The position numbers and the translations under genes are program-made. Positions 7,998 through 16,535 of a DNA stretch of 59,143 bases are shown one piece after another (the stretch's first letter is position 1; the number at the start of each line of letters is the position of its first letter). Under the pieces are notes generated by a model, which ran no database searches, was not told the origin of the DNA, and worked only from the letters and a program-made list of their open reading frames with translations. This DNA is from Candidatus Peregrinibacteria bacterium CG2_30_44_17 (GTDB taxonomy: Bacteria; Patescibacteriota; Gracilibacteria; UBA1369; UBA12470): contig MNZJ01000039.1 in the NCBI GenBank assembly GCA_001873565.1, positions 1 to 59,143 on the forward strand. Reading direction: 5' to 3'.

Positions 7998-8903
7998 CTA
8001 AAATCGCACAGGAACGAAGATTTTGTTGATTTCGCTACCATCCATGGCGGAAACCGAAAAAACTTCGACCATTCCTGTGTCCGTACGAGGCTCGTCATAA
8101 GAAATCCAAACTTCAAACGGACCGAACTCTCCTATGTCGGAAGGCGTTGCAGTCGTGATACCTTCGGCCAGAATATTCCCATCATCATCGGTCAAACGAT
8201 AGTTTACAGTATTCTCAAAAACACGTGCCTCGCCACTGATAAGAAGTTCGCCGGAGGCAAGAGCATCCGTCAGGGGAGTCTCAAGGATAATATTGATCTC
8301 GGACTCAGAGGCAAGCAGTTCGACGCTAGATAGCATGCGATCCGCCATGCTTTCAAATCCCATGCCTGTAGGATCTGCAACAAGGATGCTAATCTCAAGT
8401 GCTACAGAAGTGCTGAGAGGAAGAAAAATCCGTCGTTGGGAAGGTCCAACCGTAATCCCCGAAAACTCAAAACCTTCTTGTCCGTCAATAACAATTGTAT
8501 CAATCGGCTCAGTGATTTCGCCAACTGCTTGGACGTCGGCCATTTCCTGTTCGACTAAACTTCGCAAGGTCTCGGCTTCCAAGTCATGACGCGTGAACCG
8601 CACACTCAATCCGTCAAAAAGTTCGGTATCCTCTGTCTGAGTTGGCCCCCAAAGAGAAAAAGCAATGGTGTTTTCGCCTTCCTCCCGAAGAGTCATGTCT
8701 TGTTGGTACTCGGTGCGAAAACCAATGGAACTGTTTTCGTAAGTATCCCAGCCGTCATCGGCGGAGCTTTCTACGTCTGTACCATCAGCGATTTCTTCAG
8801 GGGACTCTTCCGTAATTGGAGCTTTGTCCTCACTATCGAAGCATCCGGTCAAAAACACAGCTGACAAAATAATGAGCGGCAAAGAGATCAGATAAGTTCT
8901 CAT
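7998..8903 (-). CDS. Lipoprotein with Gmad2 Ig-like domain
   Basis: 301-residue predicted lipoprotein: signal peptide with lipobox LTGC (Cys about residue 21), an acidic linker, a globular domain (YENSSIGFRTEYQQDM..., about 50-190) of the kind seen in exported proteins of this lineage, and a C-terminal domain (about 205-301). In the latter, ASGELLISGEARVFENTVNYRLTDDDGNILAEG...GPFEVWISY...VEVFSVSAMDGSEI matches Gmad2, an Ig-like domain found in spore-germination and surface proteins. Role unknown; probably an envelope-associated binding protein. Divergent from the acyltransferase gene. Confidence 0.75.
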   Translation of the reverse strand: MRTYLISLPLIILSAVFLTGCFDSEDKAPITEESPEEIADGTDVESSADDGWDTYENSSIGFRTEYQQDMTLREEGENTIAFSLWGPTQTEDTELFDGLSVRFTRHDLEAETLRSLVEQEMADVQAVGEITEPIDTIVIDGQEGFEFSGITVGPSQRRIFLPLSTSVALEISILVADPTGMGFESMADRMLSSVELLASESEINIILETPLTDALASGELLISGEARVFENTVNYRLTDDDGNILAEGITTATPSDIGEFGPFEVWISYDEPRTDTGMVEVFSVSAMDGSEINKIFVPVRF

Positions 8904-9047
8904 GATAGAAGGGTAAAAAAATATTTTAAGAGGATCACTTGATGATATTACACCGTATCATAATGAAAATGCGTTGTCATGATGGTGGGCATCAATTAGA
9001 CTTGACGTATTATGACCGGACTCATCTGATTTTGAAAAACAAGCATC

Positions 9048-9854
9048 GTGAAAACCAAACAAGTGAATGATATAAAACACTCTGTCCCTCTGCAGCGATT
9101 CCTGACAATCGATCTGCTAAAAGTCTTCGCGATCACGGGAATGGTTATTTTTCATTTTTTCTATATTTTGAATTTTCTAGGGGTAAGATATGCCGATATG
9201 CACCATGGAGTGTTTGGGATTTTGGGCGATACGGTGCGGATTCTATTTATAAGCTTGGTGGGAGTGACATTGGTGCTTAGCAAACGGAAGTCGGAAGCTT
9301 TGGGAGAGCGGCCGAAGGAGTTCCTCCGGAGGAAGCTTCTGCAAGGGATGACTGTCTTGGGCTTGGCGCTGATGATAAATCTGGTGACGTATATAGTGGT
9401 CCCCGATCAATTCGTCAAATTCGGAGTGTTGCATCTAATCTCTTTGGGTGTTTTTTGCGGAAGCCTGCTGGCTGGCCACCCATATGTGAGCGCCCAAATC
9501 GGACTTGGAATAATTATCATCGGTACTTGGCTGACTCCGGCAAGCGAGATGTCTTTCATCTCATATGTATTAGGATGGACCAAGGAAACAGGTATGTCGC
9601 TCGATTATTTCCCTGTTTTTCCGTGGCTCGGGGTGGTTTTTGTAGGGATGCTCGGAGGCCACTGGTTTTTGGAAATCGCCAAGAAGAGAGGAATTTCGCG
9701 AAGGCATACCGACATAGGCAAAAAAGCTCGGCTTATTCATTTGATCAGTAGCAAGGCTCTATGGATTTACATCATCCATATTCCCGTTTTATTGCTGGTC
9801 GTTTATGGAATCAAAATGGTTCAAGACGGCCTGATCTCCGTTTTTACGCAGTAA
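9048..9854 (+). CDS. Heparan-glucosaminide N-acetyltransferase-like membrane protein (DUF1624)
   Basis: 268-residue polytopic membrane protein. The first segment, RFLTIDLLKVFAITGMVIFHFFYIL, is the hallmark of the DUF1624/HGSNAT catalytic family (R-x-x-x-x-D-x-x-R/K-x-x-A-x-x-x-M-x-x-x-H), in which a conserved His is used for acetyl transfer across the membrane. Further features are FGVLHLISLG and YFPVFPWLGVVFVGMLGG, also typical. Start is GTG; TTGACG about 44 nt upstream may be its -35. In bacteria such proteins are thought to acetylate cell-wall or surface sugars; the actual substrate is not known. Confidence 0.75.
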   Translation: MKTKQVNDIKHSVPLQRFLTIDLLKVFAITGMVIFHFFYILNFLGVRYADMHHGVFGILGDTVRILFISLVGVTLVLSKRKSEALGERPKEFLRRKLLQGMTVLGLALMINLVTYIVVPDQFVKFGVLHLISLGVFCGSLLAGHPYVSAQIGLGIIIIGTWLTPASEMSFISYVLGWTKETGMSLDYFPVFPWLGVVFVGMLGGHWFLEIAKKRGISRRHTDIGKKARLIHLISSKALWIYIIHIPVLLLVVYGIKMVQDGLISVFTQ

Positions 9855-9913
9855 CGCGAAAACGAGGATAAGCGCGGATAATCTCTTGTGCCTGCTCGTT
9901 GCACAAGGCTTTT

Positions 9914-9942
9914 TTGACAAAACATCAAATAAATGCTATTAT
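9914..9942 (+). promoter_or_regulatory. Promoter of the coiled-coil SLH gene
   Basis: TTGACA (9914-9919), 17-nt spacer, TATTAT (9937-9942) with an extended -10 TGc. This is one of the strongest promoters in the window and gives a leader of about 50 nt ending in aaaacaaaaaaaacATG. Confidence 0.85.
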
Positions 9943-9998
9943 AATGCGATGATATCTGAAATTCATTGTAAAAACATTACTTCTAAAACAAAAAAAAC

Positions 9999-12428
9999 AT
10001 GCAGAAACAACAGATTTCACTCAAACGAGTGCTGCTTGGCGTGATGGTTGGCGTTGTCGCACTTGGTACTTTCGCCGGTGTTGGACGAACTATGCAAGCC
10101 AATGTGTTCGATAACCTCGTGGCCTGGTTGGTAGCGGACGATAATTGTTATTACAATGAGTACGGAGAGTATATGTGCGATGATAGTGCTCTGTATGATG
10201 AACAGTATGATCAGTCGTCATCCGACTGTGACGCTTCTTGTACATGGATAGAATCCGATGGTGGAGGCTATTGCGAATGTACGGATGGAGGATATGATGG
10301 GGATACGGGAGGCGAAGAGTGGTCCGACGATGGATCTGAGGAATACGATTGGTATGATGAAAGCTGGGTAGAGGAGCAGATGACGGATATGGCGGAAAGA
10401 CTTGCAGACATGTCCGAATCTGTCGAAGAGTCGGGCGAATACATAGAGGAAGCCGAAGAAATGATTACGGACCTGCTTGAGGATCAGGCGGATTTGGAAG
10501 AAGAGTTCGCCGAATGGCAGGAGGATGAGGCAGATGACGAAGGGAAATCCGCAAGGATGGGTGCTATCATGGAAGATGCTCTGACCAATTATTATCCCGT
10601 TGCGGTAAGTTATCTTGAGGAATGGAAAGTCGATTTGGAAGGCTTGATTGCCGAATCACAGTCAGCGTTGGTAGAGATGGAGGACGCATACGCGGATTTT
10701 CTGGCGACAAACGACAGCGAGACTTTCTGGGATTTGGAAAACTCCAATCCTGTATATTTGATGGATATCTATACTCAGATGATGCAAGTGTATTCAGACA
10801 TGGGACACATTTACAAATTTTTAGAGGAAGCAGCTAGAATCCAAGACGAGCTTGACATGGAAGCTTCCGAAATCAACGAAAAACTTGCTGTGGAAATAGA
10901 AAAAGCGAATTTGGCATTAGAGGTAGTGCCGAACTTGTTAACGTCAACGATCTCAGGTCTCCTTGATGATGCGATGGACGCTATGAACAATGGCGAAGAG
11001 TATTGGGACATCACAGGTGATATTTGGGATGAAATGGAAGATATTTGGAAAGATTATTTGGAGTTGGATTGGGACGTAATGGAAGATTCATGGGAAGCTG
11101 TGCAAATGCAAGAAGTGGCAAATTTCAAAACGAACGAGCTTGAATCACTAAAGGAAGAATTTGCCGACGTTGAGGAAGAGCTGAATCGGCTGGAGGCGAA
11201 TGGATATGATGTCGCAGAAGCGACTGCACTTCTTTCCAAAGCGTATGAACTTGTATCGGAGCTGGAAGCGGCCGAAGATTGGGATGATGTTGACGACGTA
11301 TTCGATGAACTTGATGATCTTGAGGAAGAGTTCAGACGGGCCTTGAAAAAACTCGGTATTGAAGACTTCGGATCGGATAAAAGAGAACTTTACGCGGAAA
11401 CGGTAGGTTATGAAGAAGTGCTCAATTTCTTATATGCGATCCCGGAAGATGTGCTTGAGCAAGTCATAGACATGCTCCTTGCAAATATGACACAGAGCCA
11501 GATCGAATCTTTTATCCAGTATGGTGATAAATTCGAAGACGTTGGATTCTTCGGAAGCGCTTCCAACGGTTATATCGATGAAGAAACATTTAATGAGTTG
11601 ATCGAGCAAAAGCTCGCGCTCCTAGAAGAACTGGATCAAAAAATTCAGATGGCCCAGGGCAAACTCCGCGACTTGACGAACTCTATCGCTGCATACAATT
11701 TCGGTATCGGCGATGCATCGGATCAGGCCAATGAACTCATCGCGATGCTTGATTCCGACCTCACGGATTCCGAGGTTGGAGAGCTCGAGGTGAAGCTTGG
11801 AGAAATAAAGGAGCAAGCCAAGGAAGAAAAGTATGAAGACGGTTTGATCCCTTATAGAGATGTGGACGACAACGAATGGTATACATCTTACGTTTGGGAT
11901 CTCACAAACGAAGGCGTTGTGAGCGGAGGGACAGGGGAGAACGAGGGTAAATTCATCCCGACCAACGATGTCACTGCTGCGGAAATCCTCAAAATGGCAT
12001 TGGGAGCAGCCGGTTACGAACCTACGGACGGAGTGCCGAATAACCCTTACGCCCAGAATCATTGGAGTGCCGGATATTTCGATAAAGCCGAAGAGCTTGG
12101 TATGGAATTTGTCGCCGATGTGACACAAGATCCGAATCAGGCTGCAACAAGGGCAGAAGTCCTTTACGCGCTGTTTGATGCGATAGGCGTTTCCGTTCCA
12201 GATGCGACAGGCATGCAATTCAATGATGTGGGTGCGACTCATGAATATGCGGATTTCATCCAGTATGCATACGAACTCGGCATTGTCAGTGGAGATAACG
12301 GTCTTGGTCAGACATTTAGGCCGGATGATTCTATCAACAGAGCCGAAACAGCCAAAATCGTCGACCAATTCATGGAAATCGCCACTCAGGAGGGATGGGC
12401 CGAAATAAACCCACTTCCAACTCCTTAG
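9999..12428 (+). CDS. Coiled-coil S-layer protein with three C-terminal SLH repeats
   Basis: 809-residue, very acidic exported protein. Hydrophobic signal/anchor at residues 9-33, then a Cys-containing, Asp/Glu/Tyr-rich segment (about 40-115), followed by about 450 residues of predicted coiled coil (EEQMTDMAERLADMSESVEE..., LKEEFADVEEELNRLEA...). Three SLH repeats end the protein: YRDVDDNEWYTSYVWDLTNEGVVSGG (from about 616), HWSAGYFDKAEELGM (about 690) and FNDVGATHEYADFIQYAYELGIVSGDNG (about 745), with the Arg-Ala-Glu signature in each. It is a good candidate for a major surface-layer or stalk protein, given its strong promoter and terminator. It stands alone as a transcription unit. Confidence 0.85.
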   Translation: MQKQQISLKRVLLGVMVGVVALGTFAGVGRTMQANVFDNLVAWLVADDNCYYNEYGEYMCDDSALYDEQYDQSSSDCDASCTWIESDGGGYCECTDGGYDGDTGGEEWSDDGSEEYDWYDESWVEEQMTDMAERLADMSESVEESGEYIEEAEEMITDLLEDQADLEEEFAEWQEDEADDEGKSARMGAIMEDALTNYYPVAVSYLEEWKVDLEGLIAESQSALVEMEDAYADFLATNDSETFWDLENSNPVYLMDIYTQMMQVYSDMGHIYKFLEEAARIQDELDMEASEINEKLAVEIEKANLALEVVPNLLTSTISGLLDDAMDAMNNGEEYWDITGDIWDEMEDIWKDYLELDWDVMEDSWEAVQMQEVANFKTNELESLKEEFADVEEELNRLEANGYDVAEATALLSKAYELVSELEAAEDWDDVDDVFDELDDLEEEFRRALKKLGIEDFGSDKRELYAETVGYEEVLNFLYAIPEDVLEQVIDMLLANMTQSQIESFIQYGDKFEDVGFFGSASNGYIDEETFNELIEQKLALLEELDQKIQMAQGKLRDLTNSIAAYNFGIGDASDQANELIAMLDSDLTDSEVGELEVKLGEIKEQAKEEKYEDGLIPYRDVDDNEWYTSYVWDLTNEGVVSGGTGENEGKFIPTNDVTAAEILKMALGAAGYEPTDGVPNNPYAQNHWSAGYFDKAEELGMEFVADVTQDPNQAATRAEVLYALFDAIGVSVPDATGMQFNDVGATHEYADFIQYAYELGIVSGDNGLGQTFRPDDSINRAETAKIVDQFMEIATQEGWAEINPLPTP

Positions 12429-12455
12429 TACCATTGTGATTTTTACTCAAAAAAG

Positions 12456-12488
12456 CCCAAGGAAGCGAAAGCGACCTCGGGTTTTTTT
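12456..12488 (+). terminator. Rho-independent terminator of the SLH gene
   Basis: CCCAAGG (12456-12462) pairs with CCTCGGG (12475-12481), one mismatch, and is followed by seven T residues. Confidence 0.85.
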
Positions 12489-12521
12489 ATAAGAGGCTTT
12501 TTAAGGTGGCTTGCCAACTGC

Positions 12522-12542
12522 AAAAACCGTGGTCTGCCACGG
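12522..12542 (-). terminator. Terminator of tRNA-Gly
   Basis: On the minus strand CCGTGG-CAGA-CCACGG is a perfect 6-bp hairpin followed directly by TTTTTG, 24 nt after the encoded CCA end of tRNA-Gly. Confidence 0.8.
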
Positions 12543-12565
12543 CGCAAAAACCAGGATTTCTCATT

Positions 12566-12640
12566 TGGAGCGGGTGACGGGAATCGAACCCGTATCAACA
12601 GCTTGGAAGGCTGTGGTAATAGCCATTATACGACACCCGC
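12566..12640 (-). tRNA. tRNA-Gly (anticodon UCC)
   Basis: The minus strand folds as a full cloverleaf: acceptor GCGGGTG/CACCCGC, anticodon loop CTTCCAA with UCC reading GGA/GGG, T-arm with GGTTCGATTCC, discriminator U and a genomically encoded CCA. Confidence 0.97.
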
Positions 12641-12662
12641 TAGTTTTGAAACAGCACAGGCT

Positions 12663-12690
12663 ATTTTATATAATATTCTAATAGTTTCAA
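12663..12690 (-). promoter_or_regulatory. Promoter of tRNA-Gly
   Basis: On the minus strand TTGAAA (12685-12690), 16-nt spacer, TAAAAT (12663-12668); transcription would start about 15 nt before the mature tRNA. Confidence 0.65.
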
Positions 12691-12768
12691 GCTTTTTTAA
12701 AAAAAACTCCAAAGAAACGAACAAAGGCCGCAGGTAAAATGAGCATTAGGGATTAACGCAGCTTTTAT

Positions 12769-12796
12769 TTGATAAAAAATCATTTTCTGGTATTTT
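12769..12796 (+). promoter_or_regulatory. Leaderless-type promoter of the LCP gene
   Basis: TTGATA (12769-12774), 16-nt spacer, extended TGG-TATTTT (12791-12796). Only 7 nt separate the -10 from the GTG start, so the transcript would begin on the start codon. Confidence 0.7.
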
Positions 12797-12803
12797 CTTA
12801 TCC

Positions 12804-13985
12804 GTGAGCAAAAAAACAAACACAATTATTACAGAAGACAAGTACGTCTGGCGCAAAATAGCAGCCGTACTCTCAGGTTTATTAGTGGTATTTTTGGTGC
12901 TGCAAGTGTTCGCCCTGAAAGCTGAAATAGCAGAGATCAAGGAGACGACAGACAAGGCGCAAGAGGCTACGGGATACATAATGGATTTCGGTACGGATCT
13001 TAATGAAATCAGGGAACTCCTACTGCTGCCTACGGAGAACTATGCGACTTTGAATGGCGATGATATCGAGACGGAAGATGAAGGAGATACGGTGATAGAA
13101 GATATGTTCGCTTATGTGCATCAAATCGGAGTATCGAAAACTATAGAAGAAAATACAACTCAAGTAGATGAGTACTTATCTACGGAGGAAATAGGCACTC
13201 TTTTGCAAGAACAAGGGTTGTCACGTGCGGACGGAGAATATGAGATCAAGGATGCGCTAGACAGAGCATTACTAAGAGTAGGGGTGTCGGAGGAGGATGG
13301 TGCAATCTACTTGCAGAATTATTTTGACGAAGATATCGAAATCAATGGCGATCTGTCAGTGGCTTTCGAGTCGGAAATCGCAAATATGAGCGCTCTCACC
13401 GGTCGTATAGATGTACTGGACAATGCAAGAACAGAACTGTCAAGTATGCTCTATGAATCAGGAGATGCGTACGATGCATTAATGGAAAAAGGGATGAAGG
13501 CGGAAGCGGAATATGATAACGGATCTTCTTATGATTATTATCTTGTGAATCAAGACCAAACAAGACTTGCAACGCTTACGTTGGCAAAAGCTTCTCCGGA
13601 GGTTGTTACATGGTCTGACCTGACAACTGGAGATATGGCACCTGTAGAGATAGATGCGGCGGTACTTGCGGCACTTATAGAGCCGCTTGATGCCAGCACT
13701 TTATTGGAGCAGAAAGTTGCAGAAAATCGAGAAAAGCTTGAAAGTCTTTTAAGTGACGCGGCTTTCACAAAAGCACTATCGGAGAACTCCGTTGAGATGT
13801 CGGAAGCCCGCGAAGACGACACCGGAATATACTACGATCTTCTTGCTTTGGACGGCAGCGTCCTGAGCACAATATATGTAGACAAGCATACCGGTAAGGT
13901 GATGGTCACGAATGGCGAGACAAAGTTGGAACTCATGGCAGCCGTTCAAGAGGCGGAGAGTAAAAAAAAACCTTGCTTTGCCTGA
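12804..13985 (+). CDS. Membrane-anchored N-terminal part of a split LCP protein
   Basis: 393-residue reading frame starting with GTG placed where transcription should begin. It has one N-terminal membrane helix (residues 18-38), a coiled-coil-like segment and an acidic, mostly helical extracellular region with a PepSY-like tail near the end (IYYDLLALDGSVLSTIYVDKHTGKVMV). The frame ends in TGA 15 nt after a run of nine A. The next frame continues at once as a LytR-CpsA-Psr catalytic domain that has no start, signal or helix of its own. So this is most likely the anchor half of one protein, joined by slippage at the A run, or else a recently broken gene or homopolymer error. Confidence 0.8.
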   Translation: MSKKTNTIITEDKYVWRKIAAVLSGLLVVFLVLQVFALKAEIAEIKETTDKAQEATGYIMDFGTDLNEIRELLLLPTENYATLNGDDIETEDEGDTVIEDMFAYVHQIGVSKTIEENTTQVDEYLSTEEIGTLLQEQGLSRADGEYEIKDALDRALLRVGVSEEDGAIYLQNYFDEDIEINGDLSVAFESEIANMSALTGRIDVLDNARTELSSMLYESGDAYDALMEKGMKAEAEYDNGSSYDYYLVNQDQTRLATLTLAKASPEVVTWSDLTTGDMAPVEIDAAVLAALIEPLDASTLLEQKVAENREKLESLLSDAAFTKALSENSVEMSEAREDDTGIYYDLLALDGSVLSTIYVDKHTGKVMVTNGETKLELMAAVQEAESKKKPCFA

Positions 13986-14826
13986 AACACTCCCGGAATA
14001 TGACGAGCTAGCCGCTTCAGGAGAAGGCGTGAATATTCTCATATGTGGTAAGCATGGGTCCAATGTGGACACCATCATTTTTGCCAATGTGAATCCGGAG
14101 AATAAGAAGGTTACGTTAATCAGCCTCCCAAGAGATCTGTACTATCAGGAGCGTAAAATCAACAGTGTCTACTACTACTATGGAATGGACGAATTCATCA
14201 GGGAAGTAGAAGACATAACAGGGCAACAGATAGACAAGTATATGCTTATAGACATGTATGTCTTTGCAGATATTATCGATGCGATGGGCGGCATTGATAT
14301 AACGCTTACAGAAGACTTGATAGACCCAAGCTACACGACATATGACAATGGAATTTGGAGTACGCTTTACTATCCCGCTGGAGACTATCATTTGAACGGA
14401 ACTCAGACTCTTAGGGTGGCAAGATCACGTCACTATTCATCGGATTATGACAGGGCGGAGAGGCAGCAAATGATTTTGGAGTCAATAAAAGACAAAGGAC
14501 TCAGCATGGGACTCAGCGATACAACAGCTCTATTTGAGATAGTCGAGCTGGTTATGGACAACACAGAAACAGACATAGGCATAAACGAGGCGCTTATGTA
14601 TTACGTTCAATACAAAGATTACGACATCTCTCGAGGGAATGTGCTTAGTACGGGCAACATCCTCGAAAACCAGCATGTCTACGTAGATTACGATACTTCA
14701 GCCGAAGAAGAGGTATGCGATGAAGTCTCAGGAGAGTGCGAAGTCCAGAATTTCGTATACACATTAATACCGGCAGGCGGGAATTGGGACTACATCAAAT
14801 GGTATTTCACACAGCTGCTAAGATGA
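13912..14826 (+). CDS. LytR-CpsA-Psr (LCP) catalytic domain, +1 frame relative to upstream ORF
   Basis: LCP enzymes transfer lipid-linked glycopolymers to peptidoglycan or proteins on the outer face of the membrane. The domain begins after the A9 run: VDTIIFANVNPENKKVTLISLPRDLYY (Asp and Arg-Asp motifs), KINSVYYYYG, MGGIDITL and ARSRHYSSDYDRAERQQMIL, which together are diagnostic. The ATG at 13912 only opens an out-of-frame N-terminus (MARQSWNSWQPFKRRR) overlapping the first ORF and gives no membrane anchor, so it is probably not a real start. Deleting one A fuses the two frames as S-K-K-N-L-A-L-P-E. The fused protein would be about 670 residues with the usual topology of LCP proteins. Confidence 0.85.
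   Translation: MARQSWNSWQPFKRRRVKKNLALPETLPEYDELAASGEGVNILICGKHGSNVDTIIFANVNPENKKVTLISLPRDLYYQERKINSVYYYYGMDEFIREVEDITGQQIDKYMLIDMYVFADIIDAMGGIDITLTEDLIDPSYTTYDNGIWSTLYYPAGDYHLNGTQTLRVARSRHYSSDYDRAERQQMILESIKDKGLSMGLSDTTALFEIVELVMDNTETDIGINEALMYYVQYKDYDISRGNVLSTGNILENQHVYVDYDTSAEEEVCDEVSGECEVQNFVYTLIPAGGNWDYIKWYFTQLLR
13962..13970 (+). other. A9 slippery run joining two LCP frames
   Basis: Nine consecutive A lie between AGT and CCT. Reading AGT-AAA-AAA-AAA leads to TGA 15 nt later; the +1 frame (equivalent to loss of one A or gain of two) opens the LCP domain. Runs of nine or more A are known sites of RNA-polymerase slippage and of ribosomal frameshifting. Confidence 0.65.
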
Positions 14827-14963
14827 TATAACCGCACTACAATAAAATGGCAAAACAGACTTTAGAATTTCTGCCGTTTTATGGTAGTTCGGCTATAAGT
14901 AGAATTTGGCATTGAATTACAGAAATGATTTATATAAACTGCTCCTTGCTTGTTTGAAAATTA

Positions 14964-15038
14964 GCCGCGGTAGCTCAGTGGTAGAGCAGTGGACTGAAAA
15001 TCCTCGTGTCGGTGGTTCAATTCCGCCCCGCGGCACCA
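14964..15038 (+). tRNA. tRNA-Phe (anticodon GAA)
   Basis: Cloverleaf with acceptor GCCGCGG/CCGCGGC, D-arm GCTC/GAGC, anticodon loop CTGAAAA (GAA reads UUC/UUU), T-arm GGTGG-TTCAATT-CCGCC and encoded ACCA. The anticodon stem GTGGA/TCCTC has a T-T mismatch at its second pair. TTGAAT and TATAAA about 30-50 nt upstream are a possible, short-spaced promoter. Confidence 0.95.
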
Positions 15039-15114
15039 TCTTGACAGAAGCAAATAAACTAGTTATAATCAGCCTCAGTTTAGTAATTTTAGGGATATAG
15101 GGAAAAAACGTCTG

Positions 15115-15240
15115 CTAGAAATTCTCTAACATGTAATCAATCATCTTCTTTCTGCGTTGTTTGGAAATCCCTCTGTGTATTAAGATTTTTTGTTTGATGT
15201 GAGAAAAGAGTCCGTCACAGTGATTTGTTGTGTTTGGCAT
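15115..15240 (-). pseudogene. C-terminal remnant of an insertion-sequence transposase
   Basis: The minus strand encodes about 41 residues with the pattern MPNTTNHCDGLFSHIKQKI followed by LIHRGISKQRRKKMIDYML. TTN-x-x-x-GxFSxxKxxxxIHRGxSxxRRKK is the typical C-terminal end of DDE transposases common in CPR genomes. Upstream of the ATG the frame becomes Ser/Arg/Pro-rich antisense of the next gene, so the catalytic part is missing. No terminal inverted repeats are apparent. Assignment rests on motif recall and would need a database comparison. Confidence 0.55.
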
Positions 15241-15583
15241 GCCTAAAGCAGGTAGCAGGTACTCATTAGTAGCGATGATGGACGTTCTAGGTACGGAATT
15301 AGATATGGAGTTCCTAGCAGGCGACCTACCTGGGCTAGAAGCGACACTGAGAGCACAAACAGTAGGAGAGTTATTAAGAATAAAAAATCCACAAGGAACA
15401 CCTCGTCTAGATATAATGAGAGTAGACATGGATGAATTCATAATCGAAGCTGCTTTTGGAGTGAACCCTCACGTCCACAATCAAAGAGCGATTTGCACTG
15501 CGCCTGATGCAAGTGATCTTCCTATGGGGCAAGCTTTCGCGGCGATGGGAGGCAACAGCTACTACAGAGGTGGAGGGCGCTAG
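15239..15583 (+). CDS. Hypothetical protein
   Basis: 114-residue predicted cytoplasmic protein starting MPKAGSRYSLVAMMDVLG. I see no signal peptide, helix or known motif, apart from a Gly-rich tail (GGNSYYRGGGR). A GTG 9 nt upstream is an alternative start. The ATG sits in GGCATGCC at the edge of the transposase remnant, so an insertion may have reshaped the 5' end. Its stop overlaps the stop of the convergent lipoprotein gene in a CTAG. The balanced residue composition favours this frame over the opposite one. Function unknown. Confidence 0.5.
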   Translation: MPKAGSRYSLVAMMDVLGTELDMEFLAGDLPGLEATLRAQTVGELLRIKNPQGTPRLDIMRVDMDEFIIEAAFGVNPHVHNQRAICTAPDASDLPMGQAFAAMGGNSYYRGGGR

Positions 15584-16518
15584 GCACCAAACCACAGCAT
15601 ATCCACGATAGAATTGTGGATATCGATAAGCTGATCGTAATAGTCAAAAGCAGCATTGTAATCAGCGCTGTTCTCAGATGTAATAAGACCGGCTTTGCCA
15701 TCTGTGATGATCTTGAAGATTGCTTCTTCAAAGCTCGTCAAAATACCCAAGTAGCTGACTTGAAAAGCGTCAAAAATATCAGAATACTGCTCGTCATAAA
15801 GAGCTGCAACCTCGGCAGCTTCTTCGGTATGTATGGCGACAAGGTCGTTGTATAGCTGCTCAATAGAGTCTATATTCGGGTTCTCGAAATCCCAATAAGA
15901 AAGCTCGTAGACAAGATCATCAGCAGACCTGTAAATCAGGGTCATGGAGATGGAAATTTTTTCAATAGGATCTGCAGTGTCCTCATTGAGGTCACCAAGA
16001 TAATCCATCTGGTACTGAGTGATGATATTAAGAAGGGTCAATTGCATGGAAGCAGCAGCGTAGTAAGTCTCTATAACCGCTTCATCCAGCTGATAAGCAT
16101 AATCAACATCTGTTTTGTGACCATCCGAAGCATAGAACTCTGCCGCGCTTTGGTAAGTGGCATAGAAATAAGCCAAAGATTCAAAGAAATCATAAGCCGC
16201 CATCTCTATCTCAATTTGCTTGTCCTCGTCAGCAATGTACATATCGTCAGCTGCAAGCGCAATTTGTACAGACTCGAGGTTGGCAATCGCAGTACTGTAA
16301 TAAGTGCCATAAAACTCTATATCCTCGTTAACATCAATATCTTCCGGAACATTGGCCAAATAATCATCCATTGCATAATCAAGATCGTCCGTCAGGCTAT
16401 TAATATAGTCTATATAATTATTGTAGTATTGCATCTCATCCATCGCCAACAAAGAGGAGAAGCAGCCAGTGGCAAAAACCAAAGTTGTCAGCGTAAGTAC
16501 AGATAGTATTTTTTTCAT
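15580..16518 (-). CDS. Predicted lipoprotein, helical
   Basis: 312-residue protein with signal peptide and lipobox FATGC (Cys about residue 19). The rest is Asp/Glu/Tyr-rich and alpha-helical (YYNNYIDYINSLTDDLDYAMDDYLANV..., AYDFFESLAYFYATYQSAAEFY), similar in general style to DUF3829-type lipoproteins of helical bundles, though I cannot assign it firmly. The leader taaaaaataaacaaacaaatATG is A/C-rich without a Shine-Dalgarno. Shares a CTAG stop with the convergent gene. Probably anchored to the outer face of the membrane; function unknown. Confidence 0.75.
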   Translation of the reverse strand: MKKILSVLTLTTLVFATGCFSSLLAMDEMQYYNNYIDYINSLTDDLDYAMDDYLANVPEDIDVNEDIEFYGTYYSTAIANLESVQIALAADDMYIADEDKQIEIEMAAYDFFESLAYFYATYQSAAEFYASDGHKTDVDYAYQLDEAVIETYYAAASMQLTLLNIITQYQMDYLGDLNEDTADPIEKISISMTLIYRSADDLVYELSYWDFENPNIDSIEQLYNDLVAIHTEEAAEVAALYDEQYSDIFDAFQVSYLGILTSFEEAIFKIITDGKAGLITSENSADYNAAFDYYDQLIDIHNSIVDMLWFGA

Positions 16519-16535
16519 ATTTGTTTGTTTATTTT

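Noticed and set aside
15241-15441. Continuation of the transposase frame upstream of the fragment
   Set aside because: The translation is Ser/Arg/Pro-rich, typical of antisense to the well-composed plus-strand gene.
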